A stretch of DNA of 64,000 nt from the NCBI GenBank assembly GCA_009841145.1, contig VXMJ01000042.1, forward strand, positions 1 through 64,000. The letters are read 5' to 3'. The number at the start of each line of letters is the position of its first letter. The stretch's first letter is position 1. Of this stretch, positions 30,601 to 41,600 are shown piece after piece. This DNA comes from Caldilineaceae bacterium SB0661_bin_34 (GTDB lineage: Bacteria > Chloroflexota > Anaerolineae > Caldilineales > Caldilineaceae). The position numbers and the translations under genes are program-made. The notes below the pieces were generated by a model. It saw nothing but the letters and a program-made list of their open reading frames with translations. It ran no database searches and had not been told where the DNA came from.

Positions 30601-31830
30601 TCACCGGGAGCCGGTGTCGCTGTTCTCCTCCGGAATCTGCAGCAGGGACCTCCACTCGGCCGGTGCCTGCTGTACTTTCAGAATGCAGTCCATCACGTCC
30701 TGCGGCGGCCCTGCCTTGCGCCAGTGCGCCTCGATCTGGTCCCGGTACCTGGAATGCAGGTGATTGGATAGCAGGGCATGCAGCACAGCAATGGCCACCT
30801 TTGTTTCGCCGATGGCAATGCCTTCCACCCCGCCTTCCACCCGACCCTCTGCCCGGCTTTCCACCCGGGTTGCCTGCAGCTCCCGGACATGGCGGTCCCG
30901 TTCAGCCTGCCGCTCGAAGGCCACATCGCTCTCGGGATCCCGCCAGCGACCCTGCGCCGCATCCCACCACTGGAAGCGCGGCTCGTAGGCTCCGGGCCGC
31001 AGGCGAAAGGGACGGTCCAGCACCCCGCTCCCATACACCGGAACCTCCCACCGGTCCCCGGAGCCGTCCGGTGGCTGGGAGGGCGAAATAGGCGCGTAGA
31101 GACCGTCGGCCCCCAATCGGAACACGGACAGTTCCACGGGCGAATCCGGCCCGCGAATGCCCCCCACATCGCACACCCAGTACTCCCCCACACCTAGGGC
31201 CGCGTACAGACGCGCCTTGACCCCGTAATCCCGCGCCACCGAGGAGACCGACAGGATCTCCACCACCAGCTCCGGTGGTGGTTCACCCTCGTGTGTGCGC
31301 AAGGCACAGTCGCTGCGGTCCCGATGCACTCCCGTCGGCAATGCATAGACCGATGGGAACACCATCAGGTCCGGCTTCACGTAGCTGCCGCGCTTGCCGC
31401 CTCGGGTCAGGAGCTTCAGCCGCTCCGCAATGTTGCCAGGGAAGTAGAGGCGGCCCTGGGATTCGGCGCGGTTGCCGAGCACCGTCCGGAGGAGGTTGAG
31501 CATGGCCCCCTCAAGCATAGTCCGTCGGTCATCGATAGGTGCCAGGACACCCCCGTCGTCGTACTCACAGAATTCAATGCCGTTGCCGGCGTGGTCCGGA
31601 TCGGTCGTCCACTCGTCTTCGTACTCATGGACCACGTCGTAGGCGTATTCAGGGTCGTAGTAGAACAGGGTCTCCAATTCGCGGTCCCATTCCGCGAGAT
31701 GCTCCAGTCGCCAGGCCGTCCGCGTCGCACGCGCAGTGCGCGTCATGTACGGGTCGGCGTGCGGATGCAGTGCCTCCGTGCATCCGTTGGGAGCCGCCTG
31801 CGTCCGCTCCCACATTGCACCCGCGTCCAT
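30601..31830 (-). CDS. Uma2-family PD-(D/E)XK endonuclease, long variant
   Basis: 409 residues from the ATG at 31830, which has an AGGACGGGAA ribosome site; a longer frame to 31944 is less likely. Core motifs are YVKPDLMVFPSVY (catalytic Asp), PPELVVEILSVSS (Glu) and DYGVKARLYAALGVGEYWVC (Lys and the Y-x-GV-EYW signature). A C-terminal charged tail (SRAEGRVEGGVEGIAIGETK) precedes a helical end. Uma2 proteins form expanded families in Chloroflexota and Cyanobacteria; their biological role is unsettled, with proposals including mobile-element association. This one differs considerably from the two Uma2 copies at 58258 and 62858. Confidence 0.82.
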   Translation of the reverse strand: MDAGAMWERTQAAPNGCTEALHPHADPYMTRTARATRTAWRLEHLAEWDRELETLFYYDPEYAYDVVHEYEDEWTTDPDHAGNGIEFCEYDDGGVLAPIDDRRTMLEGAMLNLLRTVLGNRAESQGRLYFPGNIAERLKLLTRGGKRGSYVKPDLMVFPSVYALPTGVHRDRSDCALRTHEGEPPPELVVEILSVSSVARDYGVKARLYAALGVGEYWVCDVGGIRGPDSPVELSVFRLGADGLYAPISPSQPPDGSGDRWEVPVYGSGVLDRPFRLRPGAYEPRFQWWDAAQGRWRDPESDVAFERQAERDRHVRELQATRVESRAEGRVEGGVEGIAIGETKVAIAVLHALLSNHLHSRYRDQIEAHWRKAGPPQDVMDCILKVQQAPAEWRSLLQIPEENSDTGSR

Positions 31831-32466
31831 CGTCGTTTCCCGTCCTGTCCAAGACCCCATTCTATTCCCTACTCGACACTCAACCGGATCAGCTGGCCAA
31901 GCGGCGTGTTTCGTTTGTTTTTGGTCCGAGCCCGGAAAGGACAAGGGACCCTTTCACTTGGTTCCAACCAGACAAACTCCATAGGAGGGCATGCATGCCC
32001 TCTTCGGCCCTGCCCATTCCGACCGATAGAGACTCTCGGCTTGTCCGAAAGCTACACTGGCTTCCATTGCCACACCCCTCCCTGCAACCCGATCGTCCTC
32101 GCGAATGGCCACAGCCAGGAGGTTCTTCACGCCCGAAGGAGTCGCAAATACCCTGTACCGGGTCCTGAATGTGGCCTTTTGGAAGGATGAGAGCCGCCAG
32201 CGCACTGATCATGCCGTATGCACTGCTTGCTCATGTCAGGGCGAATGGCACTCAACCTGCTGCTGCACCGGTAGACCTCCGCCGAGTCCAGTTTCAAGGC
32301 AAAGCACATACAGGCGCAAGCCGGCTGGCTAGGGGTATCGCAAACTCAGGGACCTGTCTCATTTGAGTGCAATTGCCCTGTCCGGTCAGATTGGCTGGTT
32401 TCGGGCTGTCAGGAGGCTAATCCGGGACGCATCTGAACCGTTCCTGATATCGTCCCTGGAAACTAA
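31831..32466. other. 636-bp intergenic region with a perfect palindrome
   Basis: No supported gene. A perfect 18-base palindrome GAGGGCATGCATGCCCTC lies at 31985-32002. It could be a protein-binding site or part of a hairpin; there is no T-run to mark it as a terminator. Confidence 0.4.
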
Positions 32467-33801
32467 TCAGCTGCCGAGGGGTACGAGTGCAAAACTGGTT
32501 TCTTCATTGATGTTCTGTCCCTGCCAGTGCCATAGGTCCCGCCAGAACTGACGGGTAAGGGCATCTCCGTCTTCGGCTTGGCGGAACGGATAAAGCGGAA
32601 ACTGCTGAACCTGGGATGGGGATGTCAAGGACCCAAATGGCCACCAGTCATTCCGTGACGCAGGCATCAGAACGCCGGGTTTCCCGTACACCGTGATTTC
32701 CACCTGCAGGACATACTCAGCCAAAGGCATCTGAGCTTGACACCGCACCTGATCCACCCATGCCAACAGGTTGGGCACCCAAGAAATGAACATTTTTTCT
32801 GACATGTACTGTATGTCAGGGTTTTGTGGATAGATGTCTCGGTTCGAAACGTAGCCAAGTTCCAATAGACCATCACAATGAATTTCACAGTACCGATTGT
32901 GTGAATAGGGTCGAGCAGTCATTTCCTCAGAGACGTAGTCACTCCGGGCGGCCCTCAGCATCGGCCGCCATCGTTGCCCCAAGTACCAAGAGTTCATGTC
33001 CATCTGCCTTTCGGTACTGCCTCGCGTCACTTTGACGGAACGCCATTGGGGTGCCAAGGCTGGCATCAACTGACCACGGTAAAGCACCGCATCGAATGCG
33101 ACGGTGTCCACCACCGGGACTGCCGTCATCCGTATCCCGACACAGGTCTTGGGGTCTTGCAGGCTCGCGATTTCCTTGTCCTGAAAGTGTTGAGCGCGGA
33201 TCTCCAGCTGCTGTTCCAGACGCTCCAGACCACGGGCCGTATTCACACACATGTCCTGGATTTCGCGCATGGTCATGTTCTCACAGCGGTCGGCTCTCCG
33301 GATGGGACATTCAAGGGTCGGTTTCACCCGATGAGGAGCCATTGGAGATCTCCCCACCTGGAACACCACAACACCTGCATCGCCGTCGGTGGGCACTGCG
33401 TGGATCTGCAGTTGTGGCACAGGGGGTTCCACACTGTCTCGGAACACCAAACGCCAACGGTCGGCTAACTCCGCACAATGTGGCATAGGGACCACCTGGT
33501 CAGCCACCGGGGGTTTGGATTCTGTTTCTGCAATGCCCAGCAGCAACGTGCCGCCGTAGGCATTGGCAAAAGCTACGACCTCATGGAGGATCTGTTTTTT
33601 GGCGGCATCGCTGAGTTTCTTGTCGGTTGCCCAAGAATCCTTCCTACCTTTACGGACGGACAGCTCCCGTTTGAACTCCAGGCGTTCCCCTTCCGGTACT
33701 TTCGCGGCAACCAGCGCTTCAACGTCCTTCTGGTTCCGTACGAGATCCAGACTCTGAAGCCAAGGATTGGAATCCTGTCCGTATGCAGTCTCCATTGCCA
33801 T
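32467..33801 (-). CDS. AlbA_2 (Schlafen-type) ATP/nucleic-acid-binding domain protein
   Basis: 444 residues. The N-terminal ~170 residues form an AlbA_2 domain: EGERLEFKRELSVRKGRKDS, then ILHEVVAFANAYGGTLLLGI, and later VVVFQVGRSPMAPHRV. The remaining ~270 residues are not recognised and contain several Trp-rich stretches (SWYLGQRWRPMLRAARSDYV). Related proteins act as regulators or as nucleases of the Schlafen type and occur often in defence islands. It lies just upstream of, and divergent from, the helicase-methyltransferase island, so involvement in defence is plausible. Start at 33801 or 33795. Confidence 0.72.
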   Translation of the reverse strand: MAMETAYGQDSNPWLQSLDLVRNQKDVEALVAAKVPEGERLEFKRELSVRKGRKDSWATDKKLSDAAKKQILHEVVAFANAYGGTLLLGIAETESKPPVADQVVPMPHCAELADRWRLVFRDSVEPPVPQLQIHAVPTDGDAGVVVFQVGRSPMAPHRVKPTLECPIRRADRCENMTMREIQDMCVNTARGLERLEQQLEIRAQHFQDKEIASLQDPKTCVGIRMTAVPVVDTVAFDAVLYRGQLMPALAPQWRSVKVTRGSTERQMDMNSWYLGQRWRPMLRAARSDYVSEEMTARPYSHNRYCEIHCDGLLELGYVSNRDIYPQNPDIQYMSEKMFISWVPNLLAWVDQVRCQAQMPLAEYVLQVEITVYGKPGVLMPASRNDWWPFGSLTSPSQVQQFPLYPFRQAEDGDALTRQFWRDLWHWQGQNINEETSFALVPLGS

Positions 33802-33893
33802 ACTGCTTCCTACGTTTATCCCGCGCCAGGGGCCACCGTCTCAAACAGTCCAGGAGTGTACCTGAGGCACTGTTCAGCCACTGTGTTTGCGTG

Positions 33894-34025
33894 TCAAGCC
33901 TCAGTCGCCATTGACACAGGGTCCTCCTGCCAAGGGACCTGGTCCCGGATCACCGCGTGTAGGATGAGAATCAGCTTGTGTATGGCGGCCACAAGTGCCA
34001 TCTTCCTGGACTTGCCGCGCTGGTT
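33894..34025 (-). pseudogene. IS110-family transposase C-terminal fragment
   Basis: Minus-strand frame ending at TGA 33894-33896 reads GKSRKMALVAAIHKLILILH, then AVIRDQVPWQ. This matches the conserved C-terminus of IS110 transposases (KPKKVAL-A-MRKLL-ILNAMLRD-TPW). The preceding ~70 bases contain possibly related sequence in another frame (MGLNELVREQ). The rest of the transposase and both ends are absent. It marks a past insertion at the edge of the defence island. Confidence 0.6.
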
Positions 34026-34029
34026 CATC

Positions 34030-34448
34030 TGAGGTCCACATCAGAGTGTCCATGATGTCTCGGACCTGCTCACGCACTAACTCATTCAGCCCCAATTCTG
34101 CCCATGAGTCCTCCTTGGCGCGCTACAATCAGCGCGGCAAGCGAAGCAGAACCCTACCGCCTGCGTTAGCCAAGTAGGCGACAGTCAATGCCAACCACAG
34201 GTTGGTGACGGTTTCGAGACTGGGAATCCCGTGGTCCGGCACGGACGGAGTCGCTAGGGTGCTCCAGTGCTCCGAATGGAGCTTCATCCACCCAAACCAC
34301 TGGAATACTCACGTAGCCGCCAACAGGCAGTCAAGCCGACAGACGATCCCGGAAGCCACTGACGACTGCCCCCAGTCGCTGAGGTGAGCACGCTATTCAC
34401 CTCGGTACCCATCCCCTCCCAACCCTGAGCCAGAGAAGGCCCTTTTCC
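34030..34448. other. intergenic region upstream of the defence island
   Basis: About 420 bases that should carry the promoter of the SNF2 helicase gene. No clear -35/-10 pair or gene was recognised. A GAGAAGG about 9 bases before 34449 is the ribosome site. Confidence 0.35.
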
Positions 34449-37364
34449 ATGCCAGATGATGTAACCCTGCGTGTGGCGCCCGGCATGCGCATCGAACTGC
34501 GCAGTGTCGAGTGGCTGGTGAAGCGAACCCAGACCACGGGGATGCGATTCCATCTCATCGACGCAGTCGGCATCTCGGACATCGTCCGCGATCGGGAGAT
34601 GTCCTTCATCCTCGAATACGAGCGCGAGGGCAGCGTCAAGATCCTGGACCCGGCCGACGTTACGCTGGTTCCTGACCGGTCCCCGCACTACAACCAAACC
34701 CTCCTGTACATCGAAAGCCTGCTCCGGTCTGCGGCACCATCCCAATCGGCAGTAGCTGTAGGTACGCGGGCCGCCATCGACCCCATGCCGTACCAGTTGG
34801 AACCTGCACGCAAGGCCCTGCAGGCCACCAGGCCCCGTATCCTCATTGCCGACGATGTCGGCCTTGGCAAGACGATCGAAGCCGGCATCCTCGTCTCCGA
34901 ACTCATAGCCCGGGGCCGGGGCAAGCGGATCCTGGTCGTTACCACCAAGGCGATGCTGACCCAGTTCCAGAAGGAGTTCTGGATTCGCTTCTCCATTGCC
35001 CTGACCCGGCTCGACAGCGATGTCCTGCAACGAGTCAAGGAGCGCATTCCGGACCGGCACAACCCCTTCCACTACTTCGACCGGGTCATCATCTCCATCG
35101 ACACGCTCAAGAACAACAAGCGGTTCGGCACGGCGATTGAGAACGCGACCTGGGACATCATCGTGATCGACGAGGCCCAGAACGTCGCCGAGCGAAGGCA
35201 CGGCACCGGCAAGAGCCAACGGGCGCGGCTGGCCCAGCAGTTGACCAACCGCTCCGATGCCTTGCTGTTGTTGTCCGCTACCCCGCACGACGGCAGCAGG
35301 CGCAGCTTCGCCAGCCTGATGCGCATGCTCTCGCCCCTGGCCATCGCAGACCCGGAGGACTACGGCCCCGAAGACATCAAGGGCCTGTTTGTCCGTCGGT
35401 TCCGGCACAGCAAGGAGGTGAGCCGGGATCTGACCAACGTGATCCCGGAGCGAGACACCCAAAGACTGACTGTACAGGCATCCCCCGTGGAGGAAGAGGC
35501 GTTCGAGTTGCTGGCAAACCTGAGGCTCAAGGCCGACGAATCGGTGAGGAAGTCCACACGGCTGTTCCGCATCGTGCTGGAGAAGGCCCTGTTCTCAAGC
35601 CCGGCCGCCTGTCTCGAGTCCATCGACAACCGAATCGCACGACATCAGCGGGAACTCGATCAAGGCAGGAACACGCACGGTTCGTTCCATGACATGGAAC
35701 GTCTGGAGACCTTGCGCGCAGCCGTGGAACGCATCGATAAGACAAGCTTCAGCCGCTACCAGCGGCTGTTGATGTACCTGCGTGAACAGGGATGGACTGG
35801 CCGCGACGGCAGCGACCGGTTGGTGATCTTCACCGAGCGCATCCCGACGCTCAGATGGCTCAAGGAAAGCCTGCAGGAGGACCTGAACCTGCGGGAGAAC
35901 CAGATCGAGACCATGTCCGGCGACATGAGCGACAACGAACTCAACAACGCCAAGGAGGCGTTCGGACTGGGAGATTCACCGGTGCGGTTGCTGGTAGCCA
36001 GCGATGTTGCGGCCGAAGGCCTGAACCTTCACTTCCAGTGCCATCGCCTGGTGCATTTCGACCTGCCCTGGTCGCTGATGACCTTCCAGCAGCGGAACGG
36101 GCGGATTGATCGCTATGGACAGCAGCAACAGCCCCAAATTGTCTACCTGTTCACCAACTGCCAGGAAGAGCGAATCCACAACGACCTGCGGATCCTCCAG
36201 CTCCTGGCCGAGAAGGAGGAGAACGCCCGTGTCAACATCGGAGACGTGTCCGTCCTGCTGGGAACCAACGACCCTGACGAACAGGAGGAACGCCTCGCCG
36301 ACGAAATTCGCCAAGGCACCCTTGAACAGGAGTGGGAGGAAACCCTCGACACCAATGCCCAGGCCGCCGAGGACAACGAGATCAACTACCTTGAGATGAT
36401 CCTGAGGCAGGGATCCGGGGAGGACACCAGCCCGACACCTGGCTCTTCCCAGGACAGCAGCAACACCATTTACCCCTCCTTCTTCGACTTTGCAACCGCG
36501 GCTCTCAAGGAAGCCCGGGAGCGGCTTGACATGACGGTGCAGATCCATGAGATAGAGCGGATCATCGAGATGGATGTGCCTACGTCGCTGAAGGATCCGA
36601 TCTCGAAAGAGCCACGCTGGATGCCGCAGGAGGCAGTCAAGAAAGGACCGATCCGCCTGACCGACAATCCTGATCAGGTGAAGGAGTCGATGGAACGTGC
36701 CTTGGCCTCGGACGACAGCTGGCCCGAAACCCAGTTCCTGTGGGAGATCCACCCGTTTGCCGTGTGGCTCGGGGACTTGATGAACCAGCTGTTCAACCGG
36801 CGCGAGGTGCCGGTGCTTCTACTGGACGATCACCTAGCCGAAGGCGAATCGATCTTCCTGTTCTTCGGCCGCATCCCCAACCAGGCAGGGTCAACGCTGC
36901 TCGACTCGTGGATTGGCGTGCACTACCGAAACTCGGAGTTCACGGGGTGCCTTGACATCGACGAGGTTCTAAACTTGACCGGCCTGCGTCCGGACGCGCT
37001 GGTCAACCGGGGAGACTTCGAGGTAGAACATCTTCAGGACAGGGTGGAACAGGCGGCCCGCCGGGCGGAGGAACGCTTCGGGCAACAGGTGCAGGAGCTA
37101 CAGGACCGGTTCGATACGAGTCAACTTGAGGAACAGGATCGTCTGGATGAGCTGAGCAAGCGGCACTTGAAGTTGATTGAGGACTGGTATCGGAGACGTC
37201 GAGGGAAGGGAATCGCCGCGGTGGTCGAAGCCGAACACCATGAGAGGAAGGCTGAAGTGGAGCGTTGGAAGGAGGAGTCCTGGGAATGGTACGCACGATC
37301 CCAGGCTACTGACGCAAGGTTGCATCCGCACCCCAGGCTAATCGCGGTTCTGACCGGAGAGTGA
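34449..37364 (+). CDS. SNF2-family helicase, DISARM DrmD-like
   Basis: 971 residues. An N-terminal domain of ~110 residues precedes a two-lobed SNF2 ATPase. Walker A is IADDVGLGKTIEAGILVSEL (about residues 137-156), motif II is IIVIDEAQNV, motif III is LLLLSATPHDG, and the C-terminal lobe has VASDVAAEGLNLHFQCHRLV and motif VI QQRNGRIDRYGQQ. All are intact. A long coiled-coil region rich in Glu/Arg (EQAARRAEERFGQQVQELQD) lies near the C-terminus. Helicases of this build (RapA/HepA-like) are the DrmD component of class 1 DISARM. It is the first gene of the island, with a methyltransferase next on the same strand. It is expected to translocate on duplex DNA. Confidence 0.85.
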   Translation: MPDDVTLRVAPGMRIELRSVEWLVKRTQTTGMRFHLIDAVGISDIVRDREMSFILEYEREGSVKILDPADVTLVPDRSPHYNQTLLYIESLLRSAAPSQSAVAVGTRAAIDPMPYQLEPARKALQATRPRILIADDVGLGKTIEAGILVSELIARGRGKRILVVTTKAMLTQFQKEFWIRFSIALTRLDSDVLQRVKERIPDRHNPFHYFDRVIISIDTLKNNKRFGTAIENATWDIIVIDEAQNVAERRHGTGKSQRARLAQQLTNRSDALLLLSATPHDGSRRSFASLMRMLSPLAIADPEDYGPEDIKGLFVRRFRHSKEVSRDLTNVIPERDTQRLTVQASPVEEEAFELLANLRLKADESVRKSTRLFRIVLEKALFSSPAACLESIDNRIARHQRELDQGRNTHGSFHDMERLETLRAAVERIDKTSFSRYQRLLMYLREQGWTGRDGSDRLVIFTERIPTLRWLKESLQEDLNLRENQIETMSGDMSDNELNNAKEAFGLGDSPVRLLVASDVAAEGLNLHFQCHRLVHFDLPWSLMTFQQRNGRIDRYGQQQQPQIVYLFTNCQEERIHNDLRILQLLAEKEENARVNIGDVSVLLGTNDPDEQEERLADEIRQGTLEQEWEETLDTNAQAAEDNEINYLEMILRQGSGEDTSPTPGSSQDSSNTIYPSFFDFATAALKEARERLDMTVQIHEIERIIEMDVPTSLKDPISKEPRWMPQEAVKKGPIRLTDNPDQVKESMERALASDDSWPETQFLWEIHPFAVWLGDLMNQLFNRREVPVLLLDDHLAEGESIFLFFGRIPNQAGSTLLDSWIGVHYRNSEFTGCLDIDEVLNLTGLRPDALVNRGDFEVEHLQDRVEQAARRAEERFGQQVQELQDRFDTSQLEEQDRLDELSKRHLKLIEDWYRRRRGKGIAAVVEAEHHERKAEVERWKEESWEWYARSQATDARLHPHPRLIAVLTGE

Positions 37365-37460
37365 CGATGGACATCGGAAACCATGGCTGAAACTCACGCT
37401 GACGTTACCAACGAGAACTGTCTCTTCCACAGCACTACTCGTTGGACCTGTTCGGCTCAA
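37352..37460 (+). pseudogene. decayed duplicate of the methyltransferase gene 5' end
   Basis: ATG 37383 starts a frame reading MAETHADVTNENCLF, close to the true methyltransferase start MAETYPGITNENSFF at 38686. A single-base deletion then shifts the frame, and the next frame reads QHYSLDLFGSSRQ, matching DHYLSDLFAKDRQ. The upstream bases GACCGGAGA (37352-37360) are also repeated before the real gene (38655-38663). Homology is lost after about 37460. This is a direct repeat of at least 100 bases flanking a 1.3-kb segment. Confidence 0.75.
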
Positions 37461-37642
37461 GCCGGCAAGGGCGAGGTTTGGTCACTGTTTCAATCTCGTT
37501 GATTTTGGTCCAAACCCGGTATCGACACCTCTGCCAAAGCTAGTTCCCTGTCTGTCCCAGCTCAGGTCATGGGCAGTAGCAGTAGGTTGTCCGCACCGAC
37601 GGCCGTGGGTATAGGTCAGGAACGATTCGGCCCTACTGCGGA

Positions 37643-38083
37643 CTATTCCTGGTCAGAAAACCGGGTTACGTCCGGGTGACGTAAAGCTTCTACCCAGCGC
37701 TCGCTCCAGTCGGGCGTGCCGAAAAACGCCAGCTCGTCGGCCAACACCTCGGGATCGAGCGAAGCCGGGTGGCCGCGCAAACCTGCGGCCACGAAATTGG
37801 CCACTGCCAGTTCGATGTCGTCGTCCCAGATCTCATCGTCGCCAACAGTTGGGATTGTGACAACGGAAATCGGGCACCAGATGTGCCCCTTGGTCCGATG
37901 CTTCGTGGCGGCGGTTGCGTCCGCGATGCGCTCCAGCAGTGCAGGCACTTCGGATGCGCTGATCTTGCGCTTCGGGTAAAGCCACTCGAGGAAAGCGCGC
38001 ACGTTCACGCTGGCAAATCCAGGGTGGTCTCCTAGGTCTTCGGGTTCGCAAAAGAAGTCGCCCAACGGCAACACAACGTTCAT
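37643..38083 (-). CDS. hypothetical protein, unrecognised
   Basis: 146 residues from the ATG at 38083. No domain is recognised. The sequence is acidic and compositionally normal for a soluble protein (GHIWCPISVVTIPTVGDDEI, PDWSERWVEALRHPDVTRFS), which argues that it is a real gene rather than a shadow. It lies on the strand opposite to the island, inside the 1.3-kb segment bracketed by the decayed methyltransferase repeat, so it was probably brought in by the same rearrangement. It may be an orphan cargo gene. Confidence 0.55.
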   Translation of the reverse strand: MNVVLPLGDFFCEPEDLGDHPGFASVNVRAFLEWLYPKRKISASEVPALLERIADATAATKHRTKGHIWCPISVVTIPTVGDDEIWDDDIELAVANFVAAGLRGHPASLDPEVLADELAFFGTPDWSERWVEALRHPDVTRFSDQE

Positions 38084-38685
38084 GGATCAAGCGTGTTTTT
38101 CGACTACGTGTGGTTCCACTTGTGAAACCGTATTGTGACACGACGTGGTGGTCCCACAAACGCCCTTGTGGAAACAGGCGCGGCATCCGGGCGATCTGCG
38201 CCGCGACCTGCCTTGGACATTGGCATTGCGACCACAAGGAGATACGACATGCCGGATGCTTGGATGAAGCTCGGAGGTTGGAGTTCTGCAAGACCATCCG
38301 CGAAGACCATGATCCGCGCTGTCCGATCCGTTGTCGGCTGTACTGTTCAAGGGCTGGGAACCGATCCCACTCAAGGCCTGTGGCATGGTCGCTGCCAACC
38401 AGGGCACCTTGGCCTCCGCACGGCGAAGATCATTGGCACCAACGCTGCCTGAGAGAGACCGCGCAACCGCTATCACTTGGAACTTCGAGAAGGCAACGGC
38501 AGGGAATCAGCGCGACAATCCGCGACAATCAATGCCCAACACCGTGACAGAAAGACTGTAGCGGAGTGTTGGAGGGATGATCCTGGACTTGACATGAACA
38601 ATCCCAAGCTGCCTTTTCCAAGTGGCATCCGTGCCCCGAGCTAAGCACGGTTTCGACCGGAGAACCACCACGAACAAGCAACACC
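38084..38685. other. 602-bp region upstream of the methyltransferase gene
   Basis: No supported gene. A TTGACA at 38589-38594 could be a -35 element for the methyltransferase, but no convincing -10 follows at the usual distance. Confidence 0.35.
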
Positions 38686-41600
38686 ATGGCTGAAACCTAT
38701 CCCGGCATTACCAACGAGAACAGCTTCTTCTCGGACCACTACCTGTCCGACCTATTCGCCAAGGACCGTCAGCGGTGGGCAAAGGACACCGACGCGGAAC
38801 TGGCCAGTCCGGCGGATCGGAGACGGCTGGCAAGCCTGTACCTGCAAGGCAAGCGCGCCTACGGTGCGGGCATGGAGCGAGGCGTGTTGCCGCGACAGGC
38901 CGGGGAGTTCCAGCAGGCCCTGCTCGAAGTCCTGGGTTACGACCGGCGTCCGGAACGAGTGCCGGTCACCATTGACAACCGTCAGGTGGCGGTACCCCTG
39001 CTGGCACGCGTAGCCACCTCAAAGGAACAGGACGCACTGTGGGTGGTGGAGTTCCGGGATCAGATTGGCGATGACGAATGGGGCGGGGATCCCCTGGCCG
39101 GAGGATTCCATGCAGGTCTTTATCCCTGGTCCGACGAAGACGAACTGGACCTGCCGGATGGCAACACGACCGTAGAGAAAGTGATTGAGGCGGGAGTGTT
39201 CGGCCAGAGTCGGCCTCCGCGATGGGTCATGGTGGTGTCCCTGGCCCGGATCATGCTGCTGGATCGGGTCAAGTGGGCCGAGGACAGGCTTCTGCGGTTT
39301 GACCTGGAAACCATCTTTACGCATCCAGATGCGGAGTCGTTCCGAACCATGCAGGCCCTGCTGCACCGGACATCCCTGGCACCGACCGGCGAGGTCCGGG
39401 GTATGGAGGGTTTCGATGAGAACTCGCGCCTGCACGCAGTCGGGGTTTCCACAGACCTCAAGTACGCCATGCAGGAGGCGGTCGAACTTCTGGGCAACGA
39501 GGCGTTGCGCCAATATGCCGACAGAAACCGGCCGGTACCTTCTGCAGAGGATCTCACCCGGGAGTGTCTGCGCTACCTGTATCGTCTGCTGTTCCTGTTC
39601 TTCGCCGAGGCGCATCCGGAACTGGGCCACGCGGGGATGCGTTCACCGGTCTACCAGAACGGCTACAGCCTGGAGACACTACGCGACGCGGAACTGGTAC
39701 GACTACCGGACAACGAAGACAGCTGGTTCCTGCACGAGTCGCTGCAGACGCTGTTCCGGATGCAGTTGGAAGGGACACCCCTGCGCAGCCAAGAGATCCT
39801 GAGAGCCACGGAGACCCATCACGACTTCGTGCTGGAGCCGGTGGGGTCGGTGCTGTTCGAACCGGAACAGACTCCGCATCTTGATGCCGTTCGGTTCCCG
39901 GACCGGGTGTTGCGCCGTGTACTGGAGCTGCTGTCGCTGTCCGGAGCCGGAACCCACCGCAGGAAGGGGCGGCGCACCGGCAGGCGAGGCCGCGGCCGCA
40001 TCTCCTACGCCCAGCTCGGGGTGAACCAGTTGGGCAGCGTCTACGAGGCGTTGCTGTCGTTCTCCGGGTTCATCGCGGACCAGGATCTGGTGGAGGTGAA
40101 ACGGGCGCAGGACGACAAGCCGGACATCCTTGAACGGGCTTGGTTTGTGCCGATTGAAAAGATTGACGAGTACGAAGACGACGAAGTCGTCTACGACGGC
40201 AACGAGCCGCGCATCTACCACAAGGGAAAGTTCGTCTACCGCCAGACCGGCTACGACCGGGAGGCCACGGCTTCGTTCTACACGCCTGAGTCCCTAACAC
40301 AGGCTACCGTGCGCCATGCCCTCAACGAACTACTGAAGGACCGCAAGGCGGACGACATTCTCGACATCCGCATCCTGGAGCCCGCGATGGGTTCGGCCGC
40401 GTTCCTGATCGAGGCCGTCAACCAGTTGGCAGACCGCTACCTCCGCCTGAAGCAGCGAGAGATGGGGAGAACCATTCCGCCGGAGGAACTGCCGCGGGAG
40501 CGGCAGCGCGTACGGGCCTACATCACGGCACGGAACGCGTTCGGGGTGGACTTGAACCCGGTGGCACAGGAACTCGGGGCCATGTCGCTGTGGCTGAACT
40601 GCATGGAGCCGGGAGGCTTCAGGCCGGACTTCAGCCACACCCTCTATACAGGGAACTCGATTGTCGGCGCGCGCCGGGCGGTATTGACGATAAGCAAGCA
40701 AAGACGCGGCTACAAGGTGGACAACGACAGCCTGCGGGAGTTGGGGTTCGGAGACAAGCGAAAGGACGATGAGATCTACCACTTCCTGCTTCCAGTTAAG
40801 GAGATGACCGCGGTCACGCGCAAGGAGTTGAAGGCATTGGTTCCAGAGGCGGTAAAGCAGGGGGCGGACTGGAGCAAGGAGCATGGGCGGCCTTTCACCG
40901 ACCATGAGTTCGCTGTGTTGCAGGAGCTGTCCTCGGCTATTGACGAACTTTGGGACTCGGTGGCGGACAAGCTGCACAACCAGCGTGCCGAGTACGAGGC
41001 AACACTGCCGGCGGTCTGGCCTACCAAAGTTGCACCAATCCAAGACCGGGCACATCGTCAATCTGGCTTCCCGGACGAATACCGTAGGCTGAAGTTGGCT
41101 CTGGATTACTGGTGCAGCCTATGGTTCTGGCCCATCAGTGTCTATGGCCTGCTGCCGTCAAGGAACCGGTTCCTGTTGGAGATGTCCTTAATCCTCACAG
41201 GAAGGCCCGCAGCAACCGAAGGTACTTTGTCGTGGGTGTTGGAGACAGAGTTGGAGGCGGTAGAGGCGAGTGCAGTACGGACCCTGTTGGATGATTCCGA
41301 TAACCCACTGGAAGTTGACGACCTTGCGGAGTTCATGTCGGGCCGGCTACAATCCATCAAGGAGACTTCAGTTGGACACCGTTTCCTCAATTGGCCGTTG
41401 GAGTTTGCAGACATACTTTCGAAGCAGTCCGGATTTGACTTGATCATTGGGAATCCACCATGGGTTCCTCTGCAATGGACTGAGAAGGAGGCCTTGGCCC
41501 AACATACTCCTTTGATTGAAATCCGAATGTGGAGCGCAGACCGAATTGCCAGACAACGCAACGGTATTCTTGAAACCAATAGTCTCAATGGATTGATCTT

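Noticed and set aside
38589-38594. TTGACA as promoter of the methyltransferase gene
   Set aside because: No -10 sequence at 16-18 bases; retained only as a note in the gap entry.
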